Counted from the first letter of the stretch, positions 1 through 8,506 are shown. The stretch is DNA of 32,543 nucleotides from CAZIGM01 sp964538675 (GCA_964538675.1 CAZIGM010000018.1:1-32543), one strand, 5' to 3'. Program-made: numbers and translations. Notes: generated by a model from the sequence alone, not told the origin.

Positions 1-73
1 TAGATTAATAACCTATTATATAAAAATACTTGACTTTCTTTAGCTGGTCTTGGTTGGGCTTAGGAAGTTGATA

Positions 74-2152
74 TCAAGTAATTATTGAAAGTAATTTATA
101 ATATTTTGATCTTACTACAAAAACAGATAATACTTGCAATCCCATCATTATGAGCATTGCTACTATTGATTCTCTTATAATATCTACTCTGACTGTCATA
201 TTAGATGTAATTAAATTAATTAAGTAAATACTCATTAAATTTCCTGTTATAATAGGAAACATAAATATAATAAAGATTTGCTTTGAGATAGTTTTTTTAA
301 TACTGAAAATGTCCAAACCAATTTTTATCAAAGAACTTACTCTTTCTCTTTCTTTTTCTAAATCAAATACTATTTTATAGTAAAGCACAATAACTGTAGC
401 GATAGATAATAGTATAGCCATAAAAATCATTGTGAATATTAATACACTTCCTGTATTTTGTGCTTCTTGTATAGCTTCATCTAAAGAGAAAGGTCTATAA
501 GATTCTGCTTCTTCTCTATATGTCTCATCAACATATCCATGTGTAACGCCATTCCAATATGTTGAATCAAGATTATTAACCGTACGTAAATAAGACACTA
601 ATTCATTAAATGCTGTCGTTTCGCCTGCATAATTAATCAGATGATATTTATATTCTTTAGTGTACTGACTTGCTCTTAATAAATTATATTTTTCGTCACT
701 CACAACAAACGCACTACCTGAATAATACGCTCTTGTTTTCAGATAATTTGTATAAGGTACACTTTCTTCTGTAATACTATTCCCAGCTATTATAAAATTA
801 GCTTTATTATCTGCTAAAAATCGACTTATATTATCGCTAGTTAGCATATGAGTATCTGTTTCATACATTGATTTTGCCAACTTTATTTCACTATCACTTA
901 GTGATGCAAAAATAGTTGTAGGTATATCATATTCAAGGTTTTCATCTTTTACAGATATATATAGTATAGAATTATTTAAGTTCTCATTTCTACCTAAGTG
1001 CTTATTATAATTACTTTCACTGATCACTACTATCTGATCACTCCAAAAGCTATAGCCACCTTCAGTTTTTCTAAAAGTTGATACTTCAATGAAATCAAGA
1101 GTTTTATAATCATTAATTTTAGCTTCTTCATTTTCAAATAAATTTTCTATTTCCTTTTTTGAAAAGCCGTTATATTTTTCACTTTCAACAAACATTATAT
1201 CGTATGGTTTTAAGTTTTTTGTCATATCAATAGATACATTATACAAAGAATAACTTAATGCTGTTAATGAAATTATTACAGTTAAAAGTAAAAATAATAT
1301 ATATAATACATTTTTATAGTCAAGAAACCTATGGGATAAGTCACTAAGTACAAGTAAGTTTTTATTATAAAATTTTGAGAATCTTTTTGCTACTTTACGA
1401 AATACAATCAAAGAGTTTCCCAAAACAAAATATGGGGTTATTATTATAAAACCAATCAATATATATGATGCTATGGACCTAAGATAAAAGTTTTCATATG
1501 AGTACATAATTTTTGGTAAGAAATACATTGAAGTAATCAGTAGTATTAATGATATAAAGCCTTTTGTTAAACTTGATTTATTTATCTCACTTATTCTAGA
1601 ATACTTTAGTAAATTTATTATTGTATCTTTATTTATTAATCTAATACTTATAAACATATTGATTATAAATATTAGGAAATAAACTGTAAAAGTCAAAGCA
1701 AAGGCTTCATAAGTCAAATGAAAGTTGAATTCAGTTTTAATTAACAACTTATTAATTCCCATGAAGAATAGTCTACCAAATAGCACACCTACTAATACAC
1801 TACTTATAAACGACGATAGATATACGCTTATATTTTCAATAAGTATAATCTTCACTAAATTTCGTCTGGATAATCCTATGGATAAATAAAGTCCTAGTTC
1901 TTTACTGCGTTTTTTTAATAATGTACTATAAGTGTAAATCAAAAACACAAAAGTAAATATCAATAGAATTCCTAGCTGTATACTTAAATTCTCTCTTATT
2001 GATATTTGCTCTGAGTAATTTAATCTCAGAACATCACTAAAAAAGAAACTACAGTATATAAATACAATAGCTGTCGTTAAAAGATTTACTAAATAAAATG
2101 ACGTATATTGCTTTATATTATGCTTAATGTTTTTGAAGATAATGCTTTTCAT
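74..2152 (-). CDS. Bce-type ABC transporter permease (FtsX-like), BceB family
   Basis: This 692-residue integral membrane protein has the layout of BceB/VraG permeases, which with a BceA-type ATPase remove or shield lipid II-cycle targets from antimicrobial peptides and signal flux to a BceS kinase. Visible hydrophobic segments lie near residues 17-38, 58-80, 105-130, 150-170, 198-215, 225-250 and 283-305. A long hydrophilic extracellular sensor region follows at about 310-575, then three C-terminal segments (about 577-600, 627-650, 658-680). The start codon overlaps the stop of the ATPase gene by one base (TAATG), so the two are translationally coupled. The gene ends in TGA, which is rare in this window; reading through it would add about 22 codons before TAA. 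The C-terminus already looks complete for the family. The family call is firm; the substrate peptide is unknown. Confidence 0.9.
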   Translation of the reverse strand: MKSIIFKNIKHNIKQYTSFYLVNLLTTAIVFIYCSFFFSDVLRLNYSEQISIRENLSIQLGILLIFTFVFLIYTYSTLLKKRSKELGLYLSIGLSRRNLVKIILIENISVYLSSFISSVLVGVLFGRLFFMGINKLLIKTEFNFHLTYEAFALTFTVYFLIFIINMFISIRLINKDTIINLLKYSRISEINKSSLTKGFISLILLITSMYFLPKIMYSYENFYLRSIASYILIGFIIITPYFVLGNSLIVFRKVAKRFSKFYNKNLLVLSDLSHRFLDYKNVLYILFLLLTVIISLTALSYSLYNVSIDMTKNLKPYDIMFVESEKYNGFSKKEIENLFENEEAKINDYKTLDFIEVSTFRKTEGGYSFWSDQIVVISESNYNKHLGRNENLNNSILYISVKDENLEYDIPTTIFASLSDSEIKLAKSMYETDTHMLTSDNISRFLADNKANFIIAGNSITEESVPYTNYLKTRAYYSGSAFVVSDEKYNLLRASQYTKEYKYHLINYAGETTAFNELVSYLRTVNNLDSTYWNGVTHGYVDETYREEAESYRPFSLDEAIQEAQNTGSVLIFTMIFMAILLSIATVIVLYYKIVFDLEKERERVSSLIKIGLDIFSIKKTISKQIFIIFMFPIITGNLMSIYLINLITSNMTVRVDIIRESIVAMLIMMGLQVLSVFVVRSKYYKLLSIIT

Positions 2153-2907
2153 TACTCTTCACCCCCAACAACACTTAGCACTTCGATGATCTTATCATAA
2201 AACGATTGTCTGTTATCACCATTTACTATTTCAAGTTTTACAAGTCCATCCCTTATAAATATTACTTTTTTGCAAAATGAAGCTGTATATGCATCATGAG
2301 TTACCATTAAAATAGTGCTCTCTTTATCGCTATTCATTTTGCTTAGCATAGTCATTACATTTTTTGTAGATTTGGAATCTAGATTACCTGTAGGTTCATC
2401 AGCAAATATAATTGAAGGATTATTTATAATAGCCCTTGCAGACGTTACTCTTTGTTTTTCACCACCTGAAATATTATATGGATATTTATCTTTTAGATCT
2501 ATGATATTAAAATAACTCATAAGTTCTTTTGATCTAATAGCTATCTCTTTAGCATTAACTTTATCAACTATAAGTGGTAGACTTATGTTTTCTTCTACTG
2601 TTAAACTATCAAGTAGGTTAAAGTCTTGGAATATAAAACCAATATGCTTTCTTCTGAAATCAGAAAACTTCTTCTGTTTCATTTTTGTAATGCTATTGTT
2701 TTCAATAAACACTTCACCACTTGTTGCAGTATCAAAACCTGCTAATATATTTAAAAGTGTTGTTTTACCACTACCGCTGGCACCCATTATACCAACGAAA
2801 TCACCCTTTTCAATATGTAAACTAATTCCGTTTAATGCATTAACGCTATTTGCACCTTTAAATGAATTATAAACTTTTACCAAGTTATCAGTTCTTAAAA
2901 TTGTCAT
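2152..2907 (-). CDS. Bce-type ABC transporter ATP-binding protein, BceA family
   Basis: A cytoplasmic 251-residue ATPase of the MacB/LolD/BceA class that powers the adjacent FtsX-type permease. Walker A GASGSGKT is at residues 42-49, the Q-loop Gln is at 94, the signature NISGGE at about 145-150, Walker B IIFADE at 166-171 with the D-loop just after, and the H-loop His at 204. Length is normal for the family. A good ribosome binding site (GGAGGA) precedes the ATG. It lies 69 bp after the histidine kinase gene and overlaps the permease start by one base. The gap from the kinase holds a small inverted repeat (2929-2951) that could be a regulator site, so the transporter pair may also be transcribed on its own in response to peptide. 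Confidence 0.95.
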   Translation of the reverse strand: MTILRTDNLVKVYNSFKGANSVNALNGISLHIEKGDFVGIMGASGSGKTTLLNILAGFDTATSGEVFIENNSITKMKQKKFSDFRRKHIGFIFQDFNLLDSLTVEENISLPLIVDKVNAKEIAIRSKELMSYFNIIDLKDKYPYNISGGEKQRVTSARAIINNPSIIFADEPTGNLDSKSTKNVMTMLSKMNSDKESTILMVTHDAYTASFCKKVIFIRDGLVKLEIVNGDNRQSFYDKIIEVLSVVGGEE

Positions 2908-2928
2908 AATTATTCCTCCACAAATATA

Positions 2929-2951
2929 TTTACTGCTATTTTACAAGTAAA
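2929..2951. promoter_or_regulatory. Inverted repeat upstream of the Bce-type ATPase gene
   Basis: TTTACT and AGTAAA form 6-bp arms separated by 11 bp in the short gap between the kinase and ATPase genes. Bce-type response regulators usually bind an inverted repeat upstream of their transporter operon, so this is a candidate operator. The match to any known BceR consensus is not clear, and the arms are short enough to occur by chance. Confidence 0.25.
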
Positions 2952-2976
2952 CATATTTATTAGAAATCTATTTACC

Positions 2977-3993
2977 TTACACTACTCTTTCAATTTTGTA
3001 AGGTTTAAACCTTACACTAAAAACTGTTCCATTCTCAGAAGACAAACTGATTTTATGCCCTAATTTTTCTGCTATTTCTTTCACAAAATATAAACCTAAT
3101 CCTGTTGATTCATTATTTTTACGACCATTAGCTCCGGTATAAAATGGTTCAAACACCCTGTTTATATCTTCTTTATTTATGCCTATTCCTTCATCAGCTA
3201 TTGATAAATTTAACTCATCATTAAGCACTTCATAATTGCAAGTTATTTTATTACCACTTTGTTTGGGTGAATACTTAATTGCGTTATCAATTACATCAAC
3301 TAAAAGATTAAATAGCCATTTGTAATCAGTATAAATGAATATATCATCGTCTATATCTACCTTTGGAAAAACTCCATAATATATAAAGTCACGTTTCTTA
3401 AGATTTATTACGTTGCTCACTATTTCAAGGAGGTTTCTTTTTTCTATAACATAATCTTTCGAAAAGTCATTTAATCTCAGCAATTGAAGACTTCTATCTA
3501 AGTTGTTCTTACAAAAATTATTCTCAAATTGTATATCCTTTACTCTAGAAACACCTATATCATTCTTAATTAATTCATCGCAAACAAGATCAATTACTGT
3601 TATAGATGATTTCATTTTATGTATTGAAGAAGATATAATATGATATTTCTCATTTGAATTAATTTGTAGTTTATATATTTTTGCAATATAATCTTCATGA
3701 ACTTTTTTCATAGCATGAAAGAAATCAACTTCATTAGAATTAATGTTTTTAATCTCAAAATCAGGACTTTGCTCAGCTTCACTTAATTTTGTTAGAAATT
3801 TTTTAGTATTTAGTAATTCTAAAAATAAATAAACCACTGTTATAAACACACTTAATAACAGTGGATATAATATTTCAACATCATCAATTAATAAATAGTA
3901 GAACGTAACAATAGTCATTGTATTTAAAATAATAACAATTAATTCTTTCCTTTTATTAATTAGAGTTTTCTTCATCAACAACATTAAAGACAT
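2977..3993 (-). CDS. Sensor histidine kinase, BceS-type (intramembrane-sensing)
   Basis: A membrane histidine kinase with two closely spaced N-terminal hydrophobic segments (about residues 17-36 and 42-58 from the chosen start) and almost no extracellular loop. This is typical of BceS-like kinases, which read the activity of a partner ABC transporter rather than ligand directly. The likely phosphoacceptor is in SSSIHKMKSS (about residue 125). The N-box VIDNAIKYSP, the G1 box ADEGIGI and the G2 box TGLGLYFV are all present. I chose ATG 3993 because AGAGG lies 8 nt upstream; a GTG at 4002 is in frame but its ribosome site is too close. The start overlaps the response regulator gene by 38 bp, so the two are co-translated. 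It probably phosphorylates the adjacent regulator. Confidence 0.88.
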   Translation of the reverse strand: MSLMLLMKKTLINKRKELIVIILNTMTIVTFYYLLIDDVEILYPLLLSVFITVVYLFLELLNTKKFLTKLSEAEQSPDFEIKNINSNEVDFFHAMKKVHEDYIAKIYKLQINSNEKYHIISSSIHKMKSSITVIDLVCDELIKNDIGVSRVKDIQFENNFCKNNLDRSLQLLRLNDFSKDYVIEKRNLLEIVSNVINLKKRDFIYYGVFPKVDIDDDIFIYTDYKWLFNLLVDVIDNAIKYSPKQSGNKITCNYEVLNDELNLSIADEGIGINKEDINRVFEPFYTGANGRKNNESTGLGLYFVKEIAEKLGHKISLSSENGTVFSVRFKPYKIERVV

Positions 3994-4642
3994 ACCCGAC
4001 ACCTCTTTTAGTTTTTATTACCCCTTCAAATCCAAGTCTACTTAACTTTTCTTTTATTCTTGAAATATTAACATTTAAAGTATTATCATCTACAAAGGTC
4101 TCGCTATCCCAAATTGCTTCAAATAATTGCTCTCTTGTTACTACTGTACATATATTAGATAAAAAGATACTTAATAGCTTATATTCATTTTTAGAAAGCT
4201 CAACTTCATCATCAAGGTATGTAAGTTTCATAGTATTATGATTTAAGTATAAACCTTTTTCAGATTTTTCATTTTTAGAGTAGTAATTTACACGTCTTAG
4301 TAAGGCATTGATTTTTGAAATAAATAGTTCTATTTTAAAAGGTTTTGTTATATAATCATCAGCGCCTAACTCAAGTCCCCTAATTTGACTTCCTTCTTCA
4401 TCATTTGATGAAAAAATAATCACAGGTGTAGTATACGACTTTCTAATCAATCTTAAAAAATAATAACCATCATACTTTGGTAATAGTAAATCTAAAATGA
4501 TTAAATCCGGTTCTATTATCGCAACTTCTTCTAACACCTTATCAAAATCATTAATACAAAACACATCATAGTCATAGGAATTTAGATATTGCTTTATATA
4601 TTTAATCAAATTATTATTATCTTCTATAATAAGTATTTTCAT
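3956..4642 (-). CDS. OmpR-family response regulator, BceR-type
   Basis: A 228-residue DNA-binding response regulator. The receiver domain spans about residues 1-115, with acidic residues E7 and D8, phosphoacceptor D51 (LIILDLLLP), a conserved Ser near 78 and Lys at 100 (YITKPF). The winged-helix output domain covers about 130-222, with the typical ending RLGFEG..KTKRGVGYVF. It is the first gene of a four-gene block (regulator, kinase, ATPase, permease), the usual Bce arrangement, and presumably activates the downstream transporter genes when cell-wall peptides are sensed. The ribosome site AGAGGTG lies just upstream of the ATG. Confidence 0.92.
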   Translation of the reverse strand: MKILIIEDNNNLIKYIKQYLNSYDYDVFCINDFDKVLEEVAIIEPDLIILDLLLPKYDGYYFLRLIRKSYTTPVIIFSSNDEEGSQIRGLELGADDYITKPFKIELFISKINALLRRVNYYSKNEKSEKGLYLNHNTMKLTYLDDEVELSKNEYKLLSIFLSNICTVVTREQLFEAIWDSETFVDDNTLNVNISRIKEKLSRLGFEGVIKTKRGVGYVFNVVDEENSN

Positions 4643-4865
4643 TTTTCACCTCTAACTCGATTTCATTTGCATATAATCATACTATCAAAATACAGATGAA
4701 ATCACACTATTAAAATCTTATATGCTATCATTCGCATAATAAGTATTAGTCCGAATCCCTAACGTGAATATTTAATTCTGATTGAGCATAGTGCACTGAG
4801 CCACCGATTCGCTTCATAGTGAGTTTTATAGTTGGAAAAATTCCATATTTCTTTTCCTCCGTTAA

Positions 4866-4904
4866 ATAATACATAAATGCATTACAAATATAATTATGTA
4901 TTAT
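4866..4904. repeat. 11-bp perfect inverted repeat upstream of an orphan ribosome site
   Basis: ATAATACATAA (4866-4876) and TTATGTATTAT (4894-4904) are perfect reverse complements with a 17-bp loop. The repeat precedes GGAGG-9nt-ATG on the minus strand. It could be an operator or an mRNA hairpin of a gene that no longer exists here. Confidence 0.5.
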
Positions 4905-4980
4905 AAGCTGTTTAAGTAAAATGGACGAATTACCAAAACATCTACAACATCTTATTTTTCAATGGTTTTAGTACAATTAA

Positions 4981-5011
4981 AAAAGATACACAATTGTATT
5001 TTGTATCTTTT
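4981..5011 (-). terminator. Intrinsic terminator after the NUDIX gene
   Basis: AAAAGATACA (4981-4990) pairs with TGTATCTTTT (5002-5011) around an 11-nt loop. The A-rich 5' side provides the U-run on the minus strand, downstream of the NUDIX stop codon. The structure is near-symmetric and may work in both directions. Confidence 0.7.
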
Positions 5012-5077
5012 TTAGATAAAGTAATTTATTTAATTTTAATCTCTATATGTAATATTTATCTAGCTTGTGGTCGGTTT

Positions 5078-5572
5078 TTACACGTATCTCGGTGTCCCAC
5101 CAATCTCACTATCTATTAATCTAGAAACTATCTTTACATTATCAAAAGTATCTAATTCTTGTATTTCATTAACACTAAACCATTTATAGTCTACTATTTC
5201 ATTATCATTAATTAATATTTTTGTATCTTCATCTATTAAAGCGATGTAAATATGATCTAAATGAAAATGAGCTTCACGATATTCATTCTCTTCAATAAAC
5301 TCTTCTACAACACAGAATTCTTCACTTACAGGTGGATATAGATAATCTATACTAGTAAAGATATTATTGTCTTTTAAAGTAAGTAAAGTTAGTTTAACAT
5401 CAATACCTAATTCTTCTTTAACTTCTCTTATAGCAGCATTATAAGATGATTCATCTGGATTAACGTGTCCTCCAGGAGGAAGCCATTTTAAGAATTTCTT
5501 ATGGTAAATTAATAGAAATTTATTTGTTTTTTTATTATATATATATACTGATGAAACATCATCTTTTCTCAT
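5078..5572 (-). CDS. NUDIX hydrolase
   Basis: A 164-residue cytoplasmic NUDIX-fold enzyme, expected to cleave a nucleoside diphosphate linked to another moiety; the substrate cannot be inferred. The Nudix box GX5EX7REUXEEXGU is complete: G..E..REVKEELGI, about residues 35-57 from this start. It is preceded by the usual WLPPGGH strand-turn. I start at ATG 5572 because GAGGG lies 5 nt upstream; an upstream in-frame ATG (5584) has no ribosome site. The gene stands alone between a decayed ORF and a gene-poor region and has its own terminator at 4981-5011. Confidence 0.92.
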   Translation of the reverse strand: MRKDDVSSVYIYNKKTNKFLLIYHKKFLKWLPPGGHVNPDESSYNAAIREVKEELGIDVKLTLLTLKDNNIFTSIDYLYPPVSEEFCVVEEFIEENEYREAHFHLDHIYIALIDEDTKILINDNEIVDYKWFSVNEIQELDTFDNVKIVSRLIDSEIGGTPRYV

Positions 5573-5595
5573 TTTTACCCTCATTTTTAGATAGT

Positions 5596-6024
5596 TTAAG
5601 AATATACTAATTCTCTATACTTATTTGTCGTAAATACATCATCATAATATAACTTCCAACAACCCATGCATCTAGTACTAAAGCAACTCGAATGTGTTGT
5701 GAATTTATAATTATCAATACTTTTAGCTAGAAGTCTTATATTTTCAGATAAAGTATTATTGTCTGTAATAAATACTGGCTTTAAAGATTCTTCTTGTCAA
5801 AATTCATTACTACAGGATATATTTGCCTCCCTATAGTTTTTCAAAATAATTAGTATAGTATAGTATTCAAACCCTTCATCATAAGAATTATATTCATATG
5901 AAATAGTCTGTTGACTTTCAATACCATATAAATATGGAGTAATATACAAGTTATTATCTTGTATTAGATTTTCCGTTTCTCATAAGATACTCCCATTATT
6001 GTTATGATTTAATTTAATATCATA
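5596..6024 (-). pseudogene. Decayed ORF with two in-frame TGA codons, 5' truncated
   Basis: A coding-like reading frame runs from directly after the stop of the next upstream gene (in the same frame) to a TAA at 5596-5598. It has no usable start codon or ribosome site. It contains two in-frame TGA codons (5980-5982 and 5797-5799) and no internal TAA or TAG. The translation between them is well behaved (for example NNLYITPYLYGIESQQ and later TTHSSCFSTRCMGCW). Both TGA sites have plausible Trp contexts (SIL-x-ETENL and NEF-x-QEES), but I do not know the family, so this cannot be tested here. The best reading is a truncated relic gene of unknown function. Confidence 0.5.
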
Positions 6025-6378
6025 TTATGTTTTATCTTTATACCCTACTATTAAATACAAAACTCCAGATATAAATGGAATCAGCATAAAAACTATTAAT
6101 TCTCCTTCTATTATTAACCCAAGTATAAGACCTATTGCTATTGGAATGGTTATTAGATAACCACCTATTCTTTCATATATCCACCCAAGCCCAAGACCAA
6201 TAAACATTAATGGGAAAATTATTAACCAAAGATTATCCCATAATGTATAATCAGGATTCATAAATGGTAGTGGATTTCCATAACCAAAATAAAAAGGTAA
6301 ACCTAATAATATTACTGCTAATGCTGAAATTCTTGCAGTCCATCTAAATTGTTTTATTTGTTGATTATTTAATTTCAT
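6025..6378 (-). CDS. Small multi-pass membrane protein (DUF7670-like)
   Basis: A 117-residue protein with four hydrophobic segments (about residues 15-33, 47-65, 72-90, 91-112) and the motif WIYERIGG between helices. The same layout recurs in the gene at 26527-26880 (WIKERIGG), and a fragment matching the N-terminal helix (RW..ARISALAVILLGLP) remains at 11090-11165. It is therefore one of at least three related copies in this window. Function is unknown; the DUF7670 assignment is from memory of the pattern. The ribosome site GGAGGATGA precedes the ATG. Confidence 0.75.
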   Translation of the reverse strand: MKLNNQQIKQFRWTARISALAVILLGLPFYFGYGNPLPFMNPDYTLWDNLWLIIFPLMFIGLGLGWIYERIGGYLITIPIAIGLILGLIIEGELIVFMLIPFISGVLYLIVGYKDKT

Positions 6379-6523
6379 TATTCATCCTCCATCTATCTCT
6401 TAGTTTCACAAAATCTATTTTAACCCCCTTATATTTCATACTTACATTCGACATAAATTGGGTTTTATCCTTTTTAAATTATGTCTTTATTAATGAACTG
6501 TTCATATTTGTTTTGATATCTAA

Positions 6524-6787
6524 TTATTTCTTAAAATTGCTTTTAGAATTATTTTTCAAACTCTTCATTTTTTCATCAATACGATTTTTTACTTTTTCCT
6601 TCTCTTCGATGTCAAATTCTATTTTAAAAATGTTATCTTCTTCTAAATGTACTTTCAGTATATCCCCTTCATAAATACTAGATGGAAGTTGATCAACATC
6701 TATGATAAATTCCTTTTCTTCTTTCCCTACAAGTATTACAGCTTTTTTCTTATCTTCAATTCGATCTACAACTGCTCTTTTAATCAT
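6524..6787 (-). CDS. DUF3006 domain protein
   Basis: An 87-residue small protein, mostly beta-strand in pattern (residues 1-65: VVDRIEDKKKAVILVGKEE..FIIDVDQLP....GDILKV), with a charged, lysine-rich tail. It matches the DUF3006 pattern, a small domain often encoded beside ComEC/Rec2-like MBL hydrolases. It starts 15 bp after the MBL gene and shares its operon. I chose ATG 6787 (AGGAG at 9 nt) over the overlapping GTG at 6790. Its role is unknown; genomic association suggests it works with or is regulated alongside the hydrolase. Confidence 0.82.
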   Translation of the reverse strand: MIKRAVVDRIEDKKKAVILVGKEEKEFIIDVDQLPSSIYEGDILKVHLEEDNIFKIEFDIEEKEKVKNRIDEKMKSLKNNSKSNFKK

Positions 6788-6802
6788 CACTCTTCACTCC
6801 TG

Positions 6803-7693
6803 TTATTGAATAGCATAGGAATTATCTATTCTATATGTTTTACCATCGGTAGTAACTTTAATTGTGCCATAAATATCAGTTCCATAAATATCAATATTTC
6901 TACTTCTTAATCCTTTTATTACCTCATCATGAGGATGTCCATATGAATTATCAACACCAGCTGAGTAAATAACTACCTCTGGACTAATTTCATCAATAAA
7001 ATTAGGTGTATTTGAAGAGCTTGAACCATGATGACCAGCTTGAAATATGTCTGTATCTATATCATAACTTCTATCAAGAATTTCATTTTCAGCACTTTCT
7101 TCAGCATCTCCAGTGAATAAAAATCTTATATCCCCATATTGCATAAGAAGACTTAAAGAATCATTATTCATGTCTTCTGTTAAATTGCTAGGATGTATTA
7201 CCTTGATATTCATTGATGATATTTGAAAATCTTCACCAGCTCTAGGTTCATAATATTTGATATCATTATCATTTATAGTATCAATTAAGTTTTCAAATGT
7301 TTGCGATGAAGACGTGTTTCCAGACATCCATACTTCACTAACTGAAAATGCTTTAATAACATCATCCATTTGTCCAATATGGTCAGTATGTGGATGAGTA
7401 CCAACCAGCAAATCAATATCTGTTACACCTAATGACATAAGGTATTCTATTACATCATCATTATCATGCCTTCCAGCATCAATTAGAATTGTAAAATCAT
7501 CTCCTTTAAATAAAGTAGCATCTCCTTGATCGACATCAAGAAAATATACATCTAGTTCATTTGCTAATTCACCTGCATTATTATTAAATGTTGGTGTGTT
7601 ATTTTCATTATATATATTAGTAACAAAGACTACAGAAGTAATAATTATAATCCATAACCAGTACTTTTTCTTTACTGATTTCTTAATTTTCAT
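6803..7693 (-). CDS. Secreted or membrane-anchored MBL-fold hydrolase (ComEC C-terminal-like)
   Basis: A 296-residue metallo-beta-lactamase-fold protein with an N-terminal signal or anchor (residues 7-26) after a Lys-rich start, so the enzyme faces outside. The metal motif THPHTDHIG is at about residues 99-107 (H100, H102, D104, H105), Asp196 lies in FLFTGDAEE, and HHGS is at 221-224. These are the hallmarks of the ComEC/Rec2 extracellular nuclease-like subgroup; FLDVDQGDATLF near residue 51 is also typical. It is followed by a DUF3006 gene. No competence membrane domain is present, so this is a stand-alone hydrolase, possibly acting on extracellular nucleic acid or phosphodiesters (inferred). 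Confidence 0.9.
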   Translation of the reverse strand: MKIKKSVKKKYWLWIIIITSVVFVTNIYNENNTPTFNNNAGELANELDVYFLDVDQGDATLFKGDDFTILIDAGRHDNDDVIEYLMSLGVTDIDLLVGTHPHTDHIGQMDDVIKAFSVSEVWMSGNTSSSQTFENLIDTINDNDIKYYEPRAGEDFQISSMNIKVIHPSNLTEDMNNDSLSLLMQYGDIRFLFTGDAEESAENEILDRSYDIDTDIFQAGHHGSSSSNTPNFIDEISPEVVIYSAGVDNSYGHPHDEVIKGLRSRNIDIYGTDIYGTIKVTTDGKTYRIDNSYAIQ

Positions 7694-7831
7694 TCATTCT
7701 ACCATCCTTTAATAAAAAGTTAATTTATTTTTCAATAACTATAATACGACATTAAACGACATTTTTCTCCTAAAAATATTTATTTCTCATAAAAAACATA
7801 AAAAAAACTCCTATAAGGTGAACATAAAATG

Positions 7832-7876
7832 TACCCTATAGAGTAGACAATTAAAAAAAGTCTACCCTGTAGGGTA
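7832..7876. repeat. 17-bp near-perfect inverted repeat at the IS left end
   Basis: TACCCTATAGAGTAGAC (7832-7848) and GTCTACCCTGTAGGGTA (7860-7876) match at 15 of 17 positions across an 11-bp AT-rich loop. In an IS this could be a hairpin that shields the transposase gene from read-in transcription, or a collapsed left-end/right-end pair. Confidence 0.75.
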
Positions 7877-7913
7877 TTTATACGTATAATTGAAGAGAAT
7901 TGGGGTGATATAA

Positions 7914-8273
7914 ATGAGTTTAAAACTTTTTAGTGATACTGAAATTGAAGAATTATCAAAAAATCCAAACGTAAGAAACGTTACTTCAAAAGGAATAACA
8001 TATACTGATGAATTTAAGCGTATTTTCATATCAGAGAATGAAAATGGCAAACTTCCAAGACAAATCTTTGAAGATCATGGGTTTGATATAGACATTATCG
8101 GGATGGAACGGGTAAAATCATCTGGAAAAAGATGGCGCACAATGTATCGAAATGAAGGTGCATATGGTCTCGTGGATTCTAGAAAAGAAAATTCAGGCAG
8201 ATCAAGTGAAAAAGAACTATCTATAGAGGAAAAGTATGAAAGATTTTTTCTTAAAAATTTGATTCCATACTGA
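7914..8273 (+). pseudogene. Truncated IS3-family transposase OrfA
   Basis: A 119-residue frame that begins like IS3-family OrfA proteins with an N-terminal helix-turn-helix (LFSDTEIEELSKNPNVRNV..KGITYTDEFKR, then a second DNA-binding helical region RWRTMYRNEGAYGLVDSRK). The expected C-terminal leucine zipper and the -1 frameshift into the DDE integrase OrfB are missing: after SIEEKYERFF the frame ends in TGA TAA. It has a good ribosome site (GGGGTGAT). It is probably non-functional as a transposase, although a DNA-binding fragment could still be made. Confidence 0.75.
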
Positions 8274-8360
8274 TAATAAACTTATAGGTTTTTAATATGA
8301 GGTATATTATGGGGAATTGCTAATAAATAATTCTCTCGTTTTTTTATAATTTTTTAACTA

Positions 8361-8506
8361 AAATTTATATTAATAATTCTATGATCATTAATAAATCCTG
8401 GACCTCTTCGAGCTACGAAGTTTTATACTTTGGTCAAGCTCCTATAATCTTTTTCATTACACCACTCTTCTGGATTATCTCTGGAGGTACAATTAACTAA
8501 ATTCTA
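8361..8506 (-). pseudogene. Short decayed coding remnant
   Basis: On the minus strand one frame reads NLVNCTSRDNPEEWCNEKDYRSLTKV, a TAA stop, then NFVARRGPGFINDHRII before a final stop. The composition and motif-like stretches look protein-coding. It has no start and an internal stop, and I do not recognise the family with confidence. It lies just downstream of the alpha/beta hydrolase gene. Confidence 0.3.

Larger units (their letters stand above)
4643..5077. other. 435-bp gene-free stretch with an orphan translation start and a terminator
   Basis: No full gene is present. On the minus strand a strong GGAGG (4856-4860) sits 9 nt before an ATG (4846), but the frame closes after six codons. 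Just upstream is an 11-bp perfect inverted repeat (4866-4904; arms ATAATACATAA/TTATGTATTAT). This looks like the 5' end of a gene whose body has been lost. The stretch at about 4740-4845 is more GC-rich than its surroundings and is unexplained. The NUDIX terminator lies at 4981-5011. The 4643-4740 part presumably holds the response regulator promoter. Confidence 0.5.
7830..8276 (+). mobile_element. IS3-family insertion sequence relic (left end plus truncated orfA)
   Basis: The stretch begins with TGTACCCTATAGAGTAGAC, a typical IS-end sequence, then a promoter-like AT-rich gap and an orfA-like reading frame. No orfB (integrase) follows, and no matching right end was found. The element has lost most of its length and cannot move by itself. 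Confidence 0.65.

Noticed and set aside
2315..2872. Plus-strand open frames opposite the Bce-type ATPase gene
   Set aside because: They are antisense shadows of a highly conserved ATPase gene and have no ribosome sites.
4002..4002. GTG 4002 as histidine kinase start
   Set aside because: The AGAGG would touch the start codon; ATG 3993 has ideal spacing.
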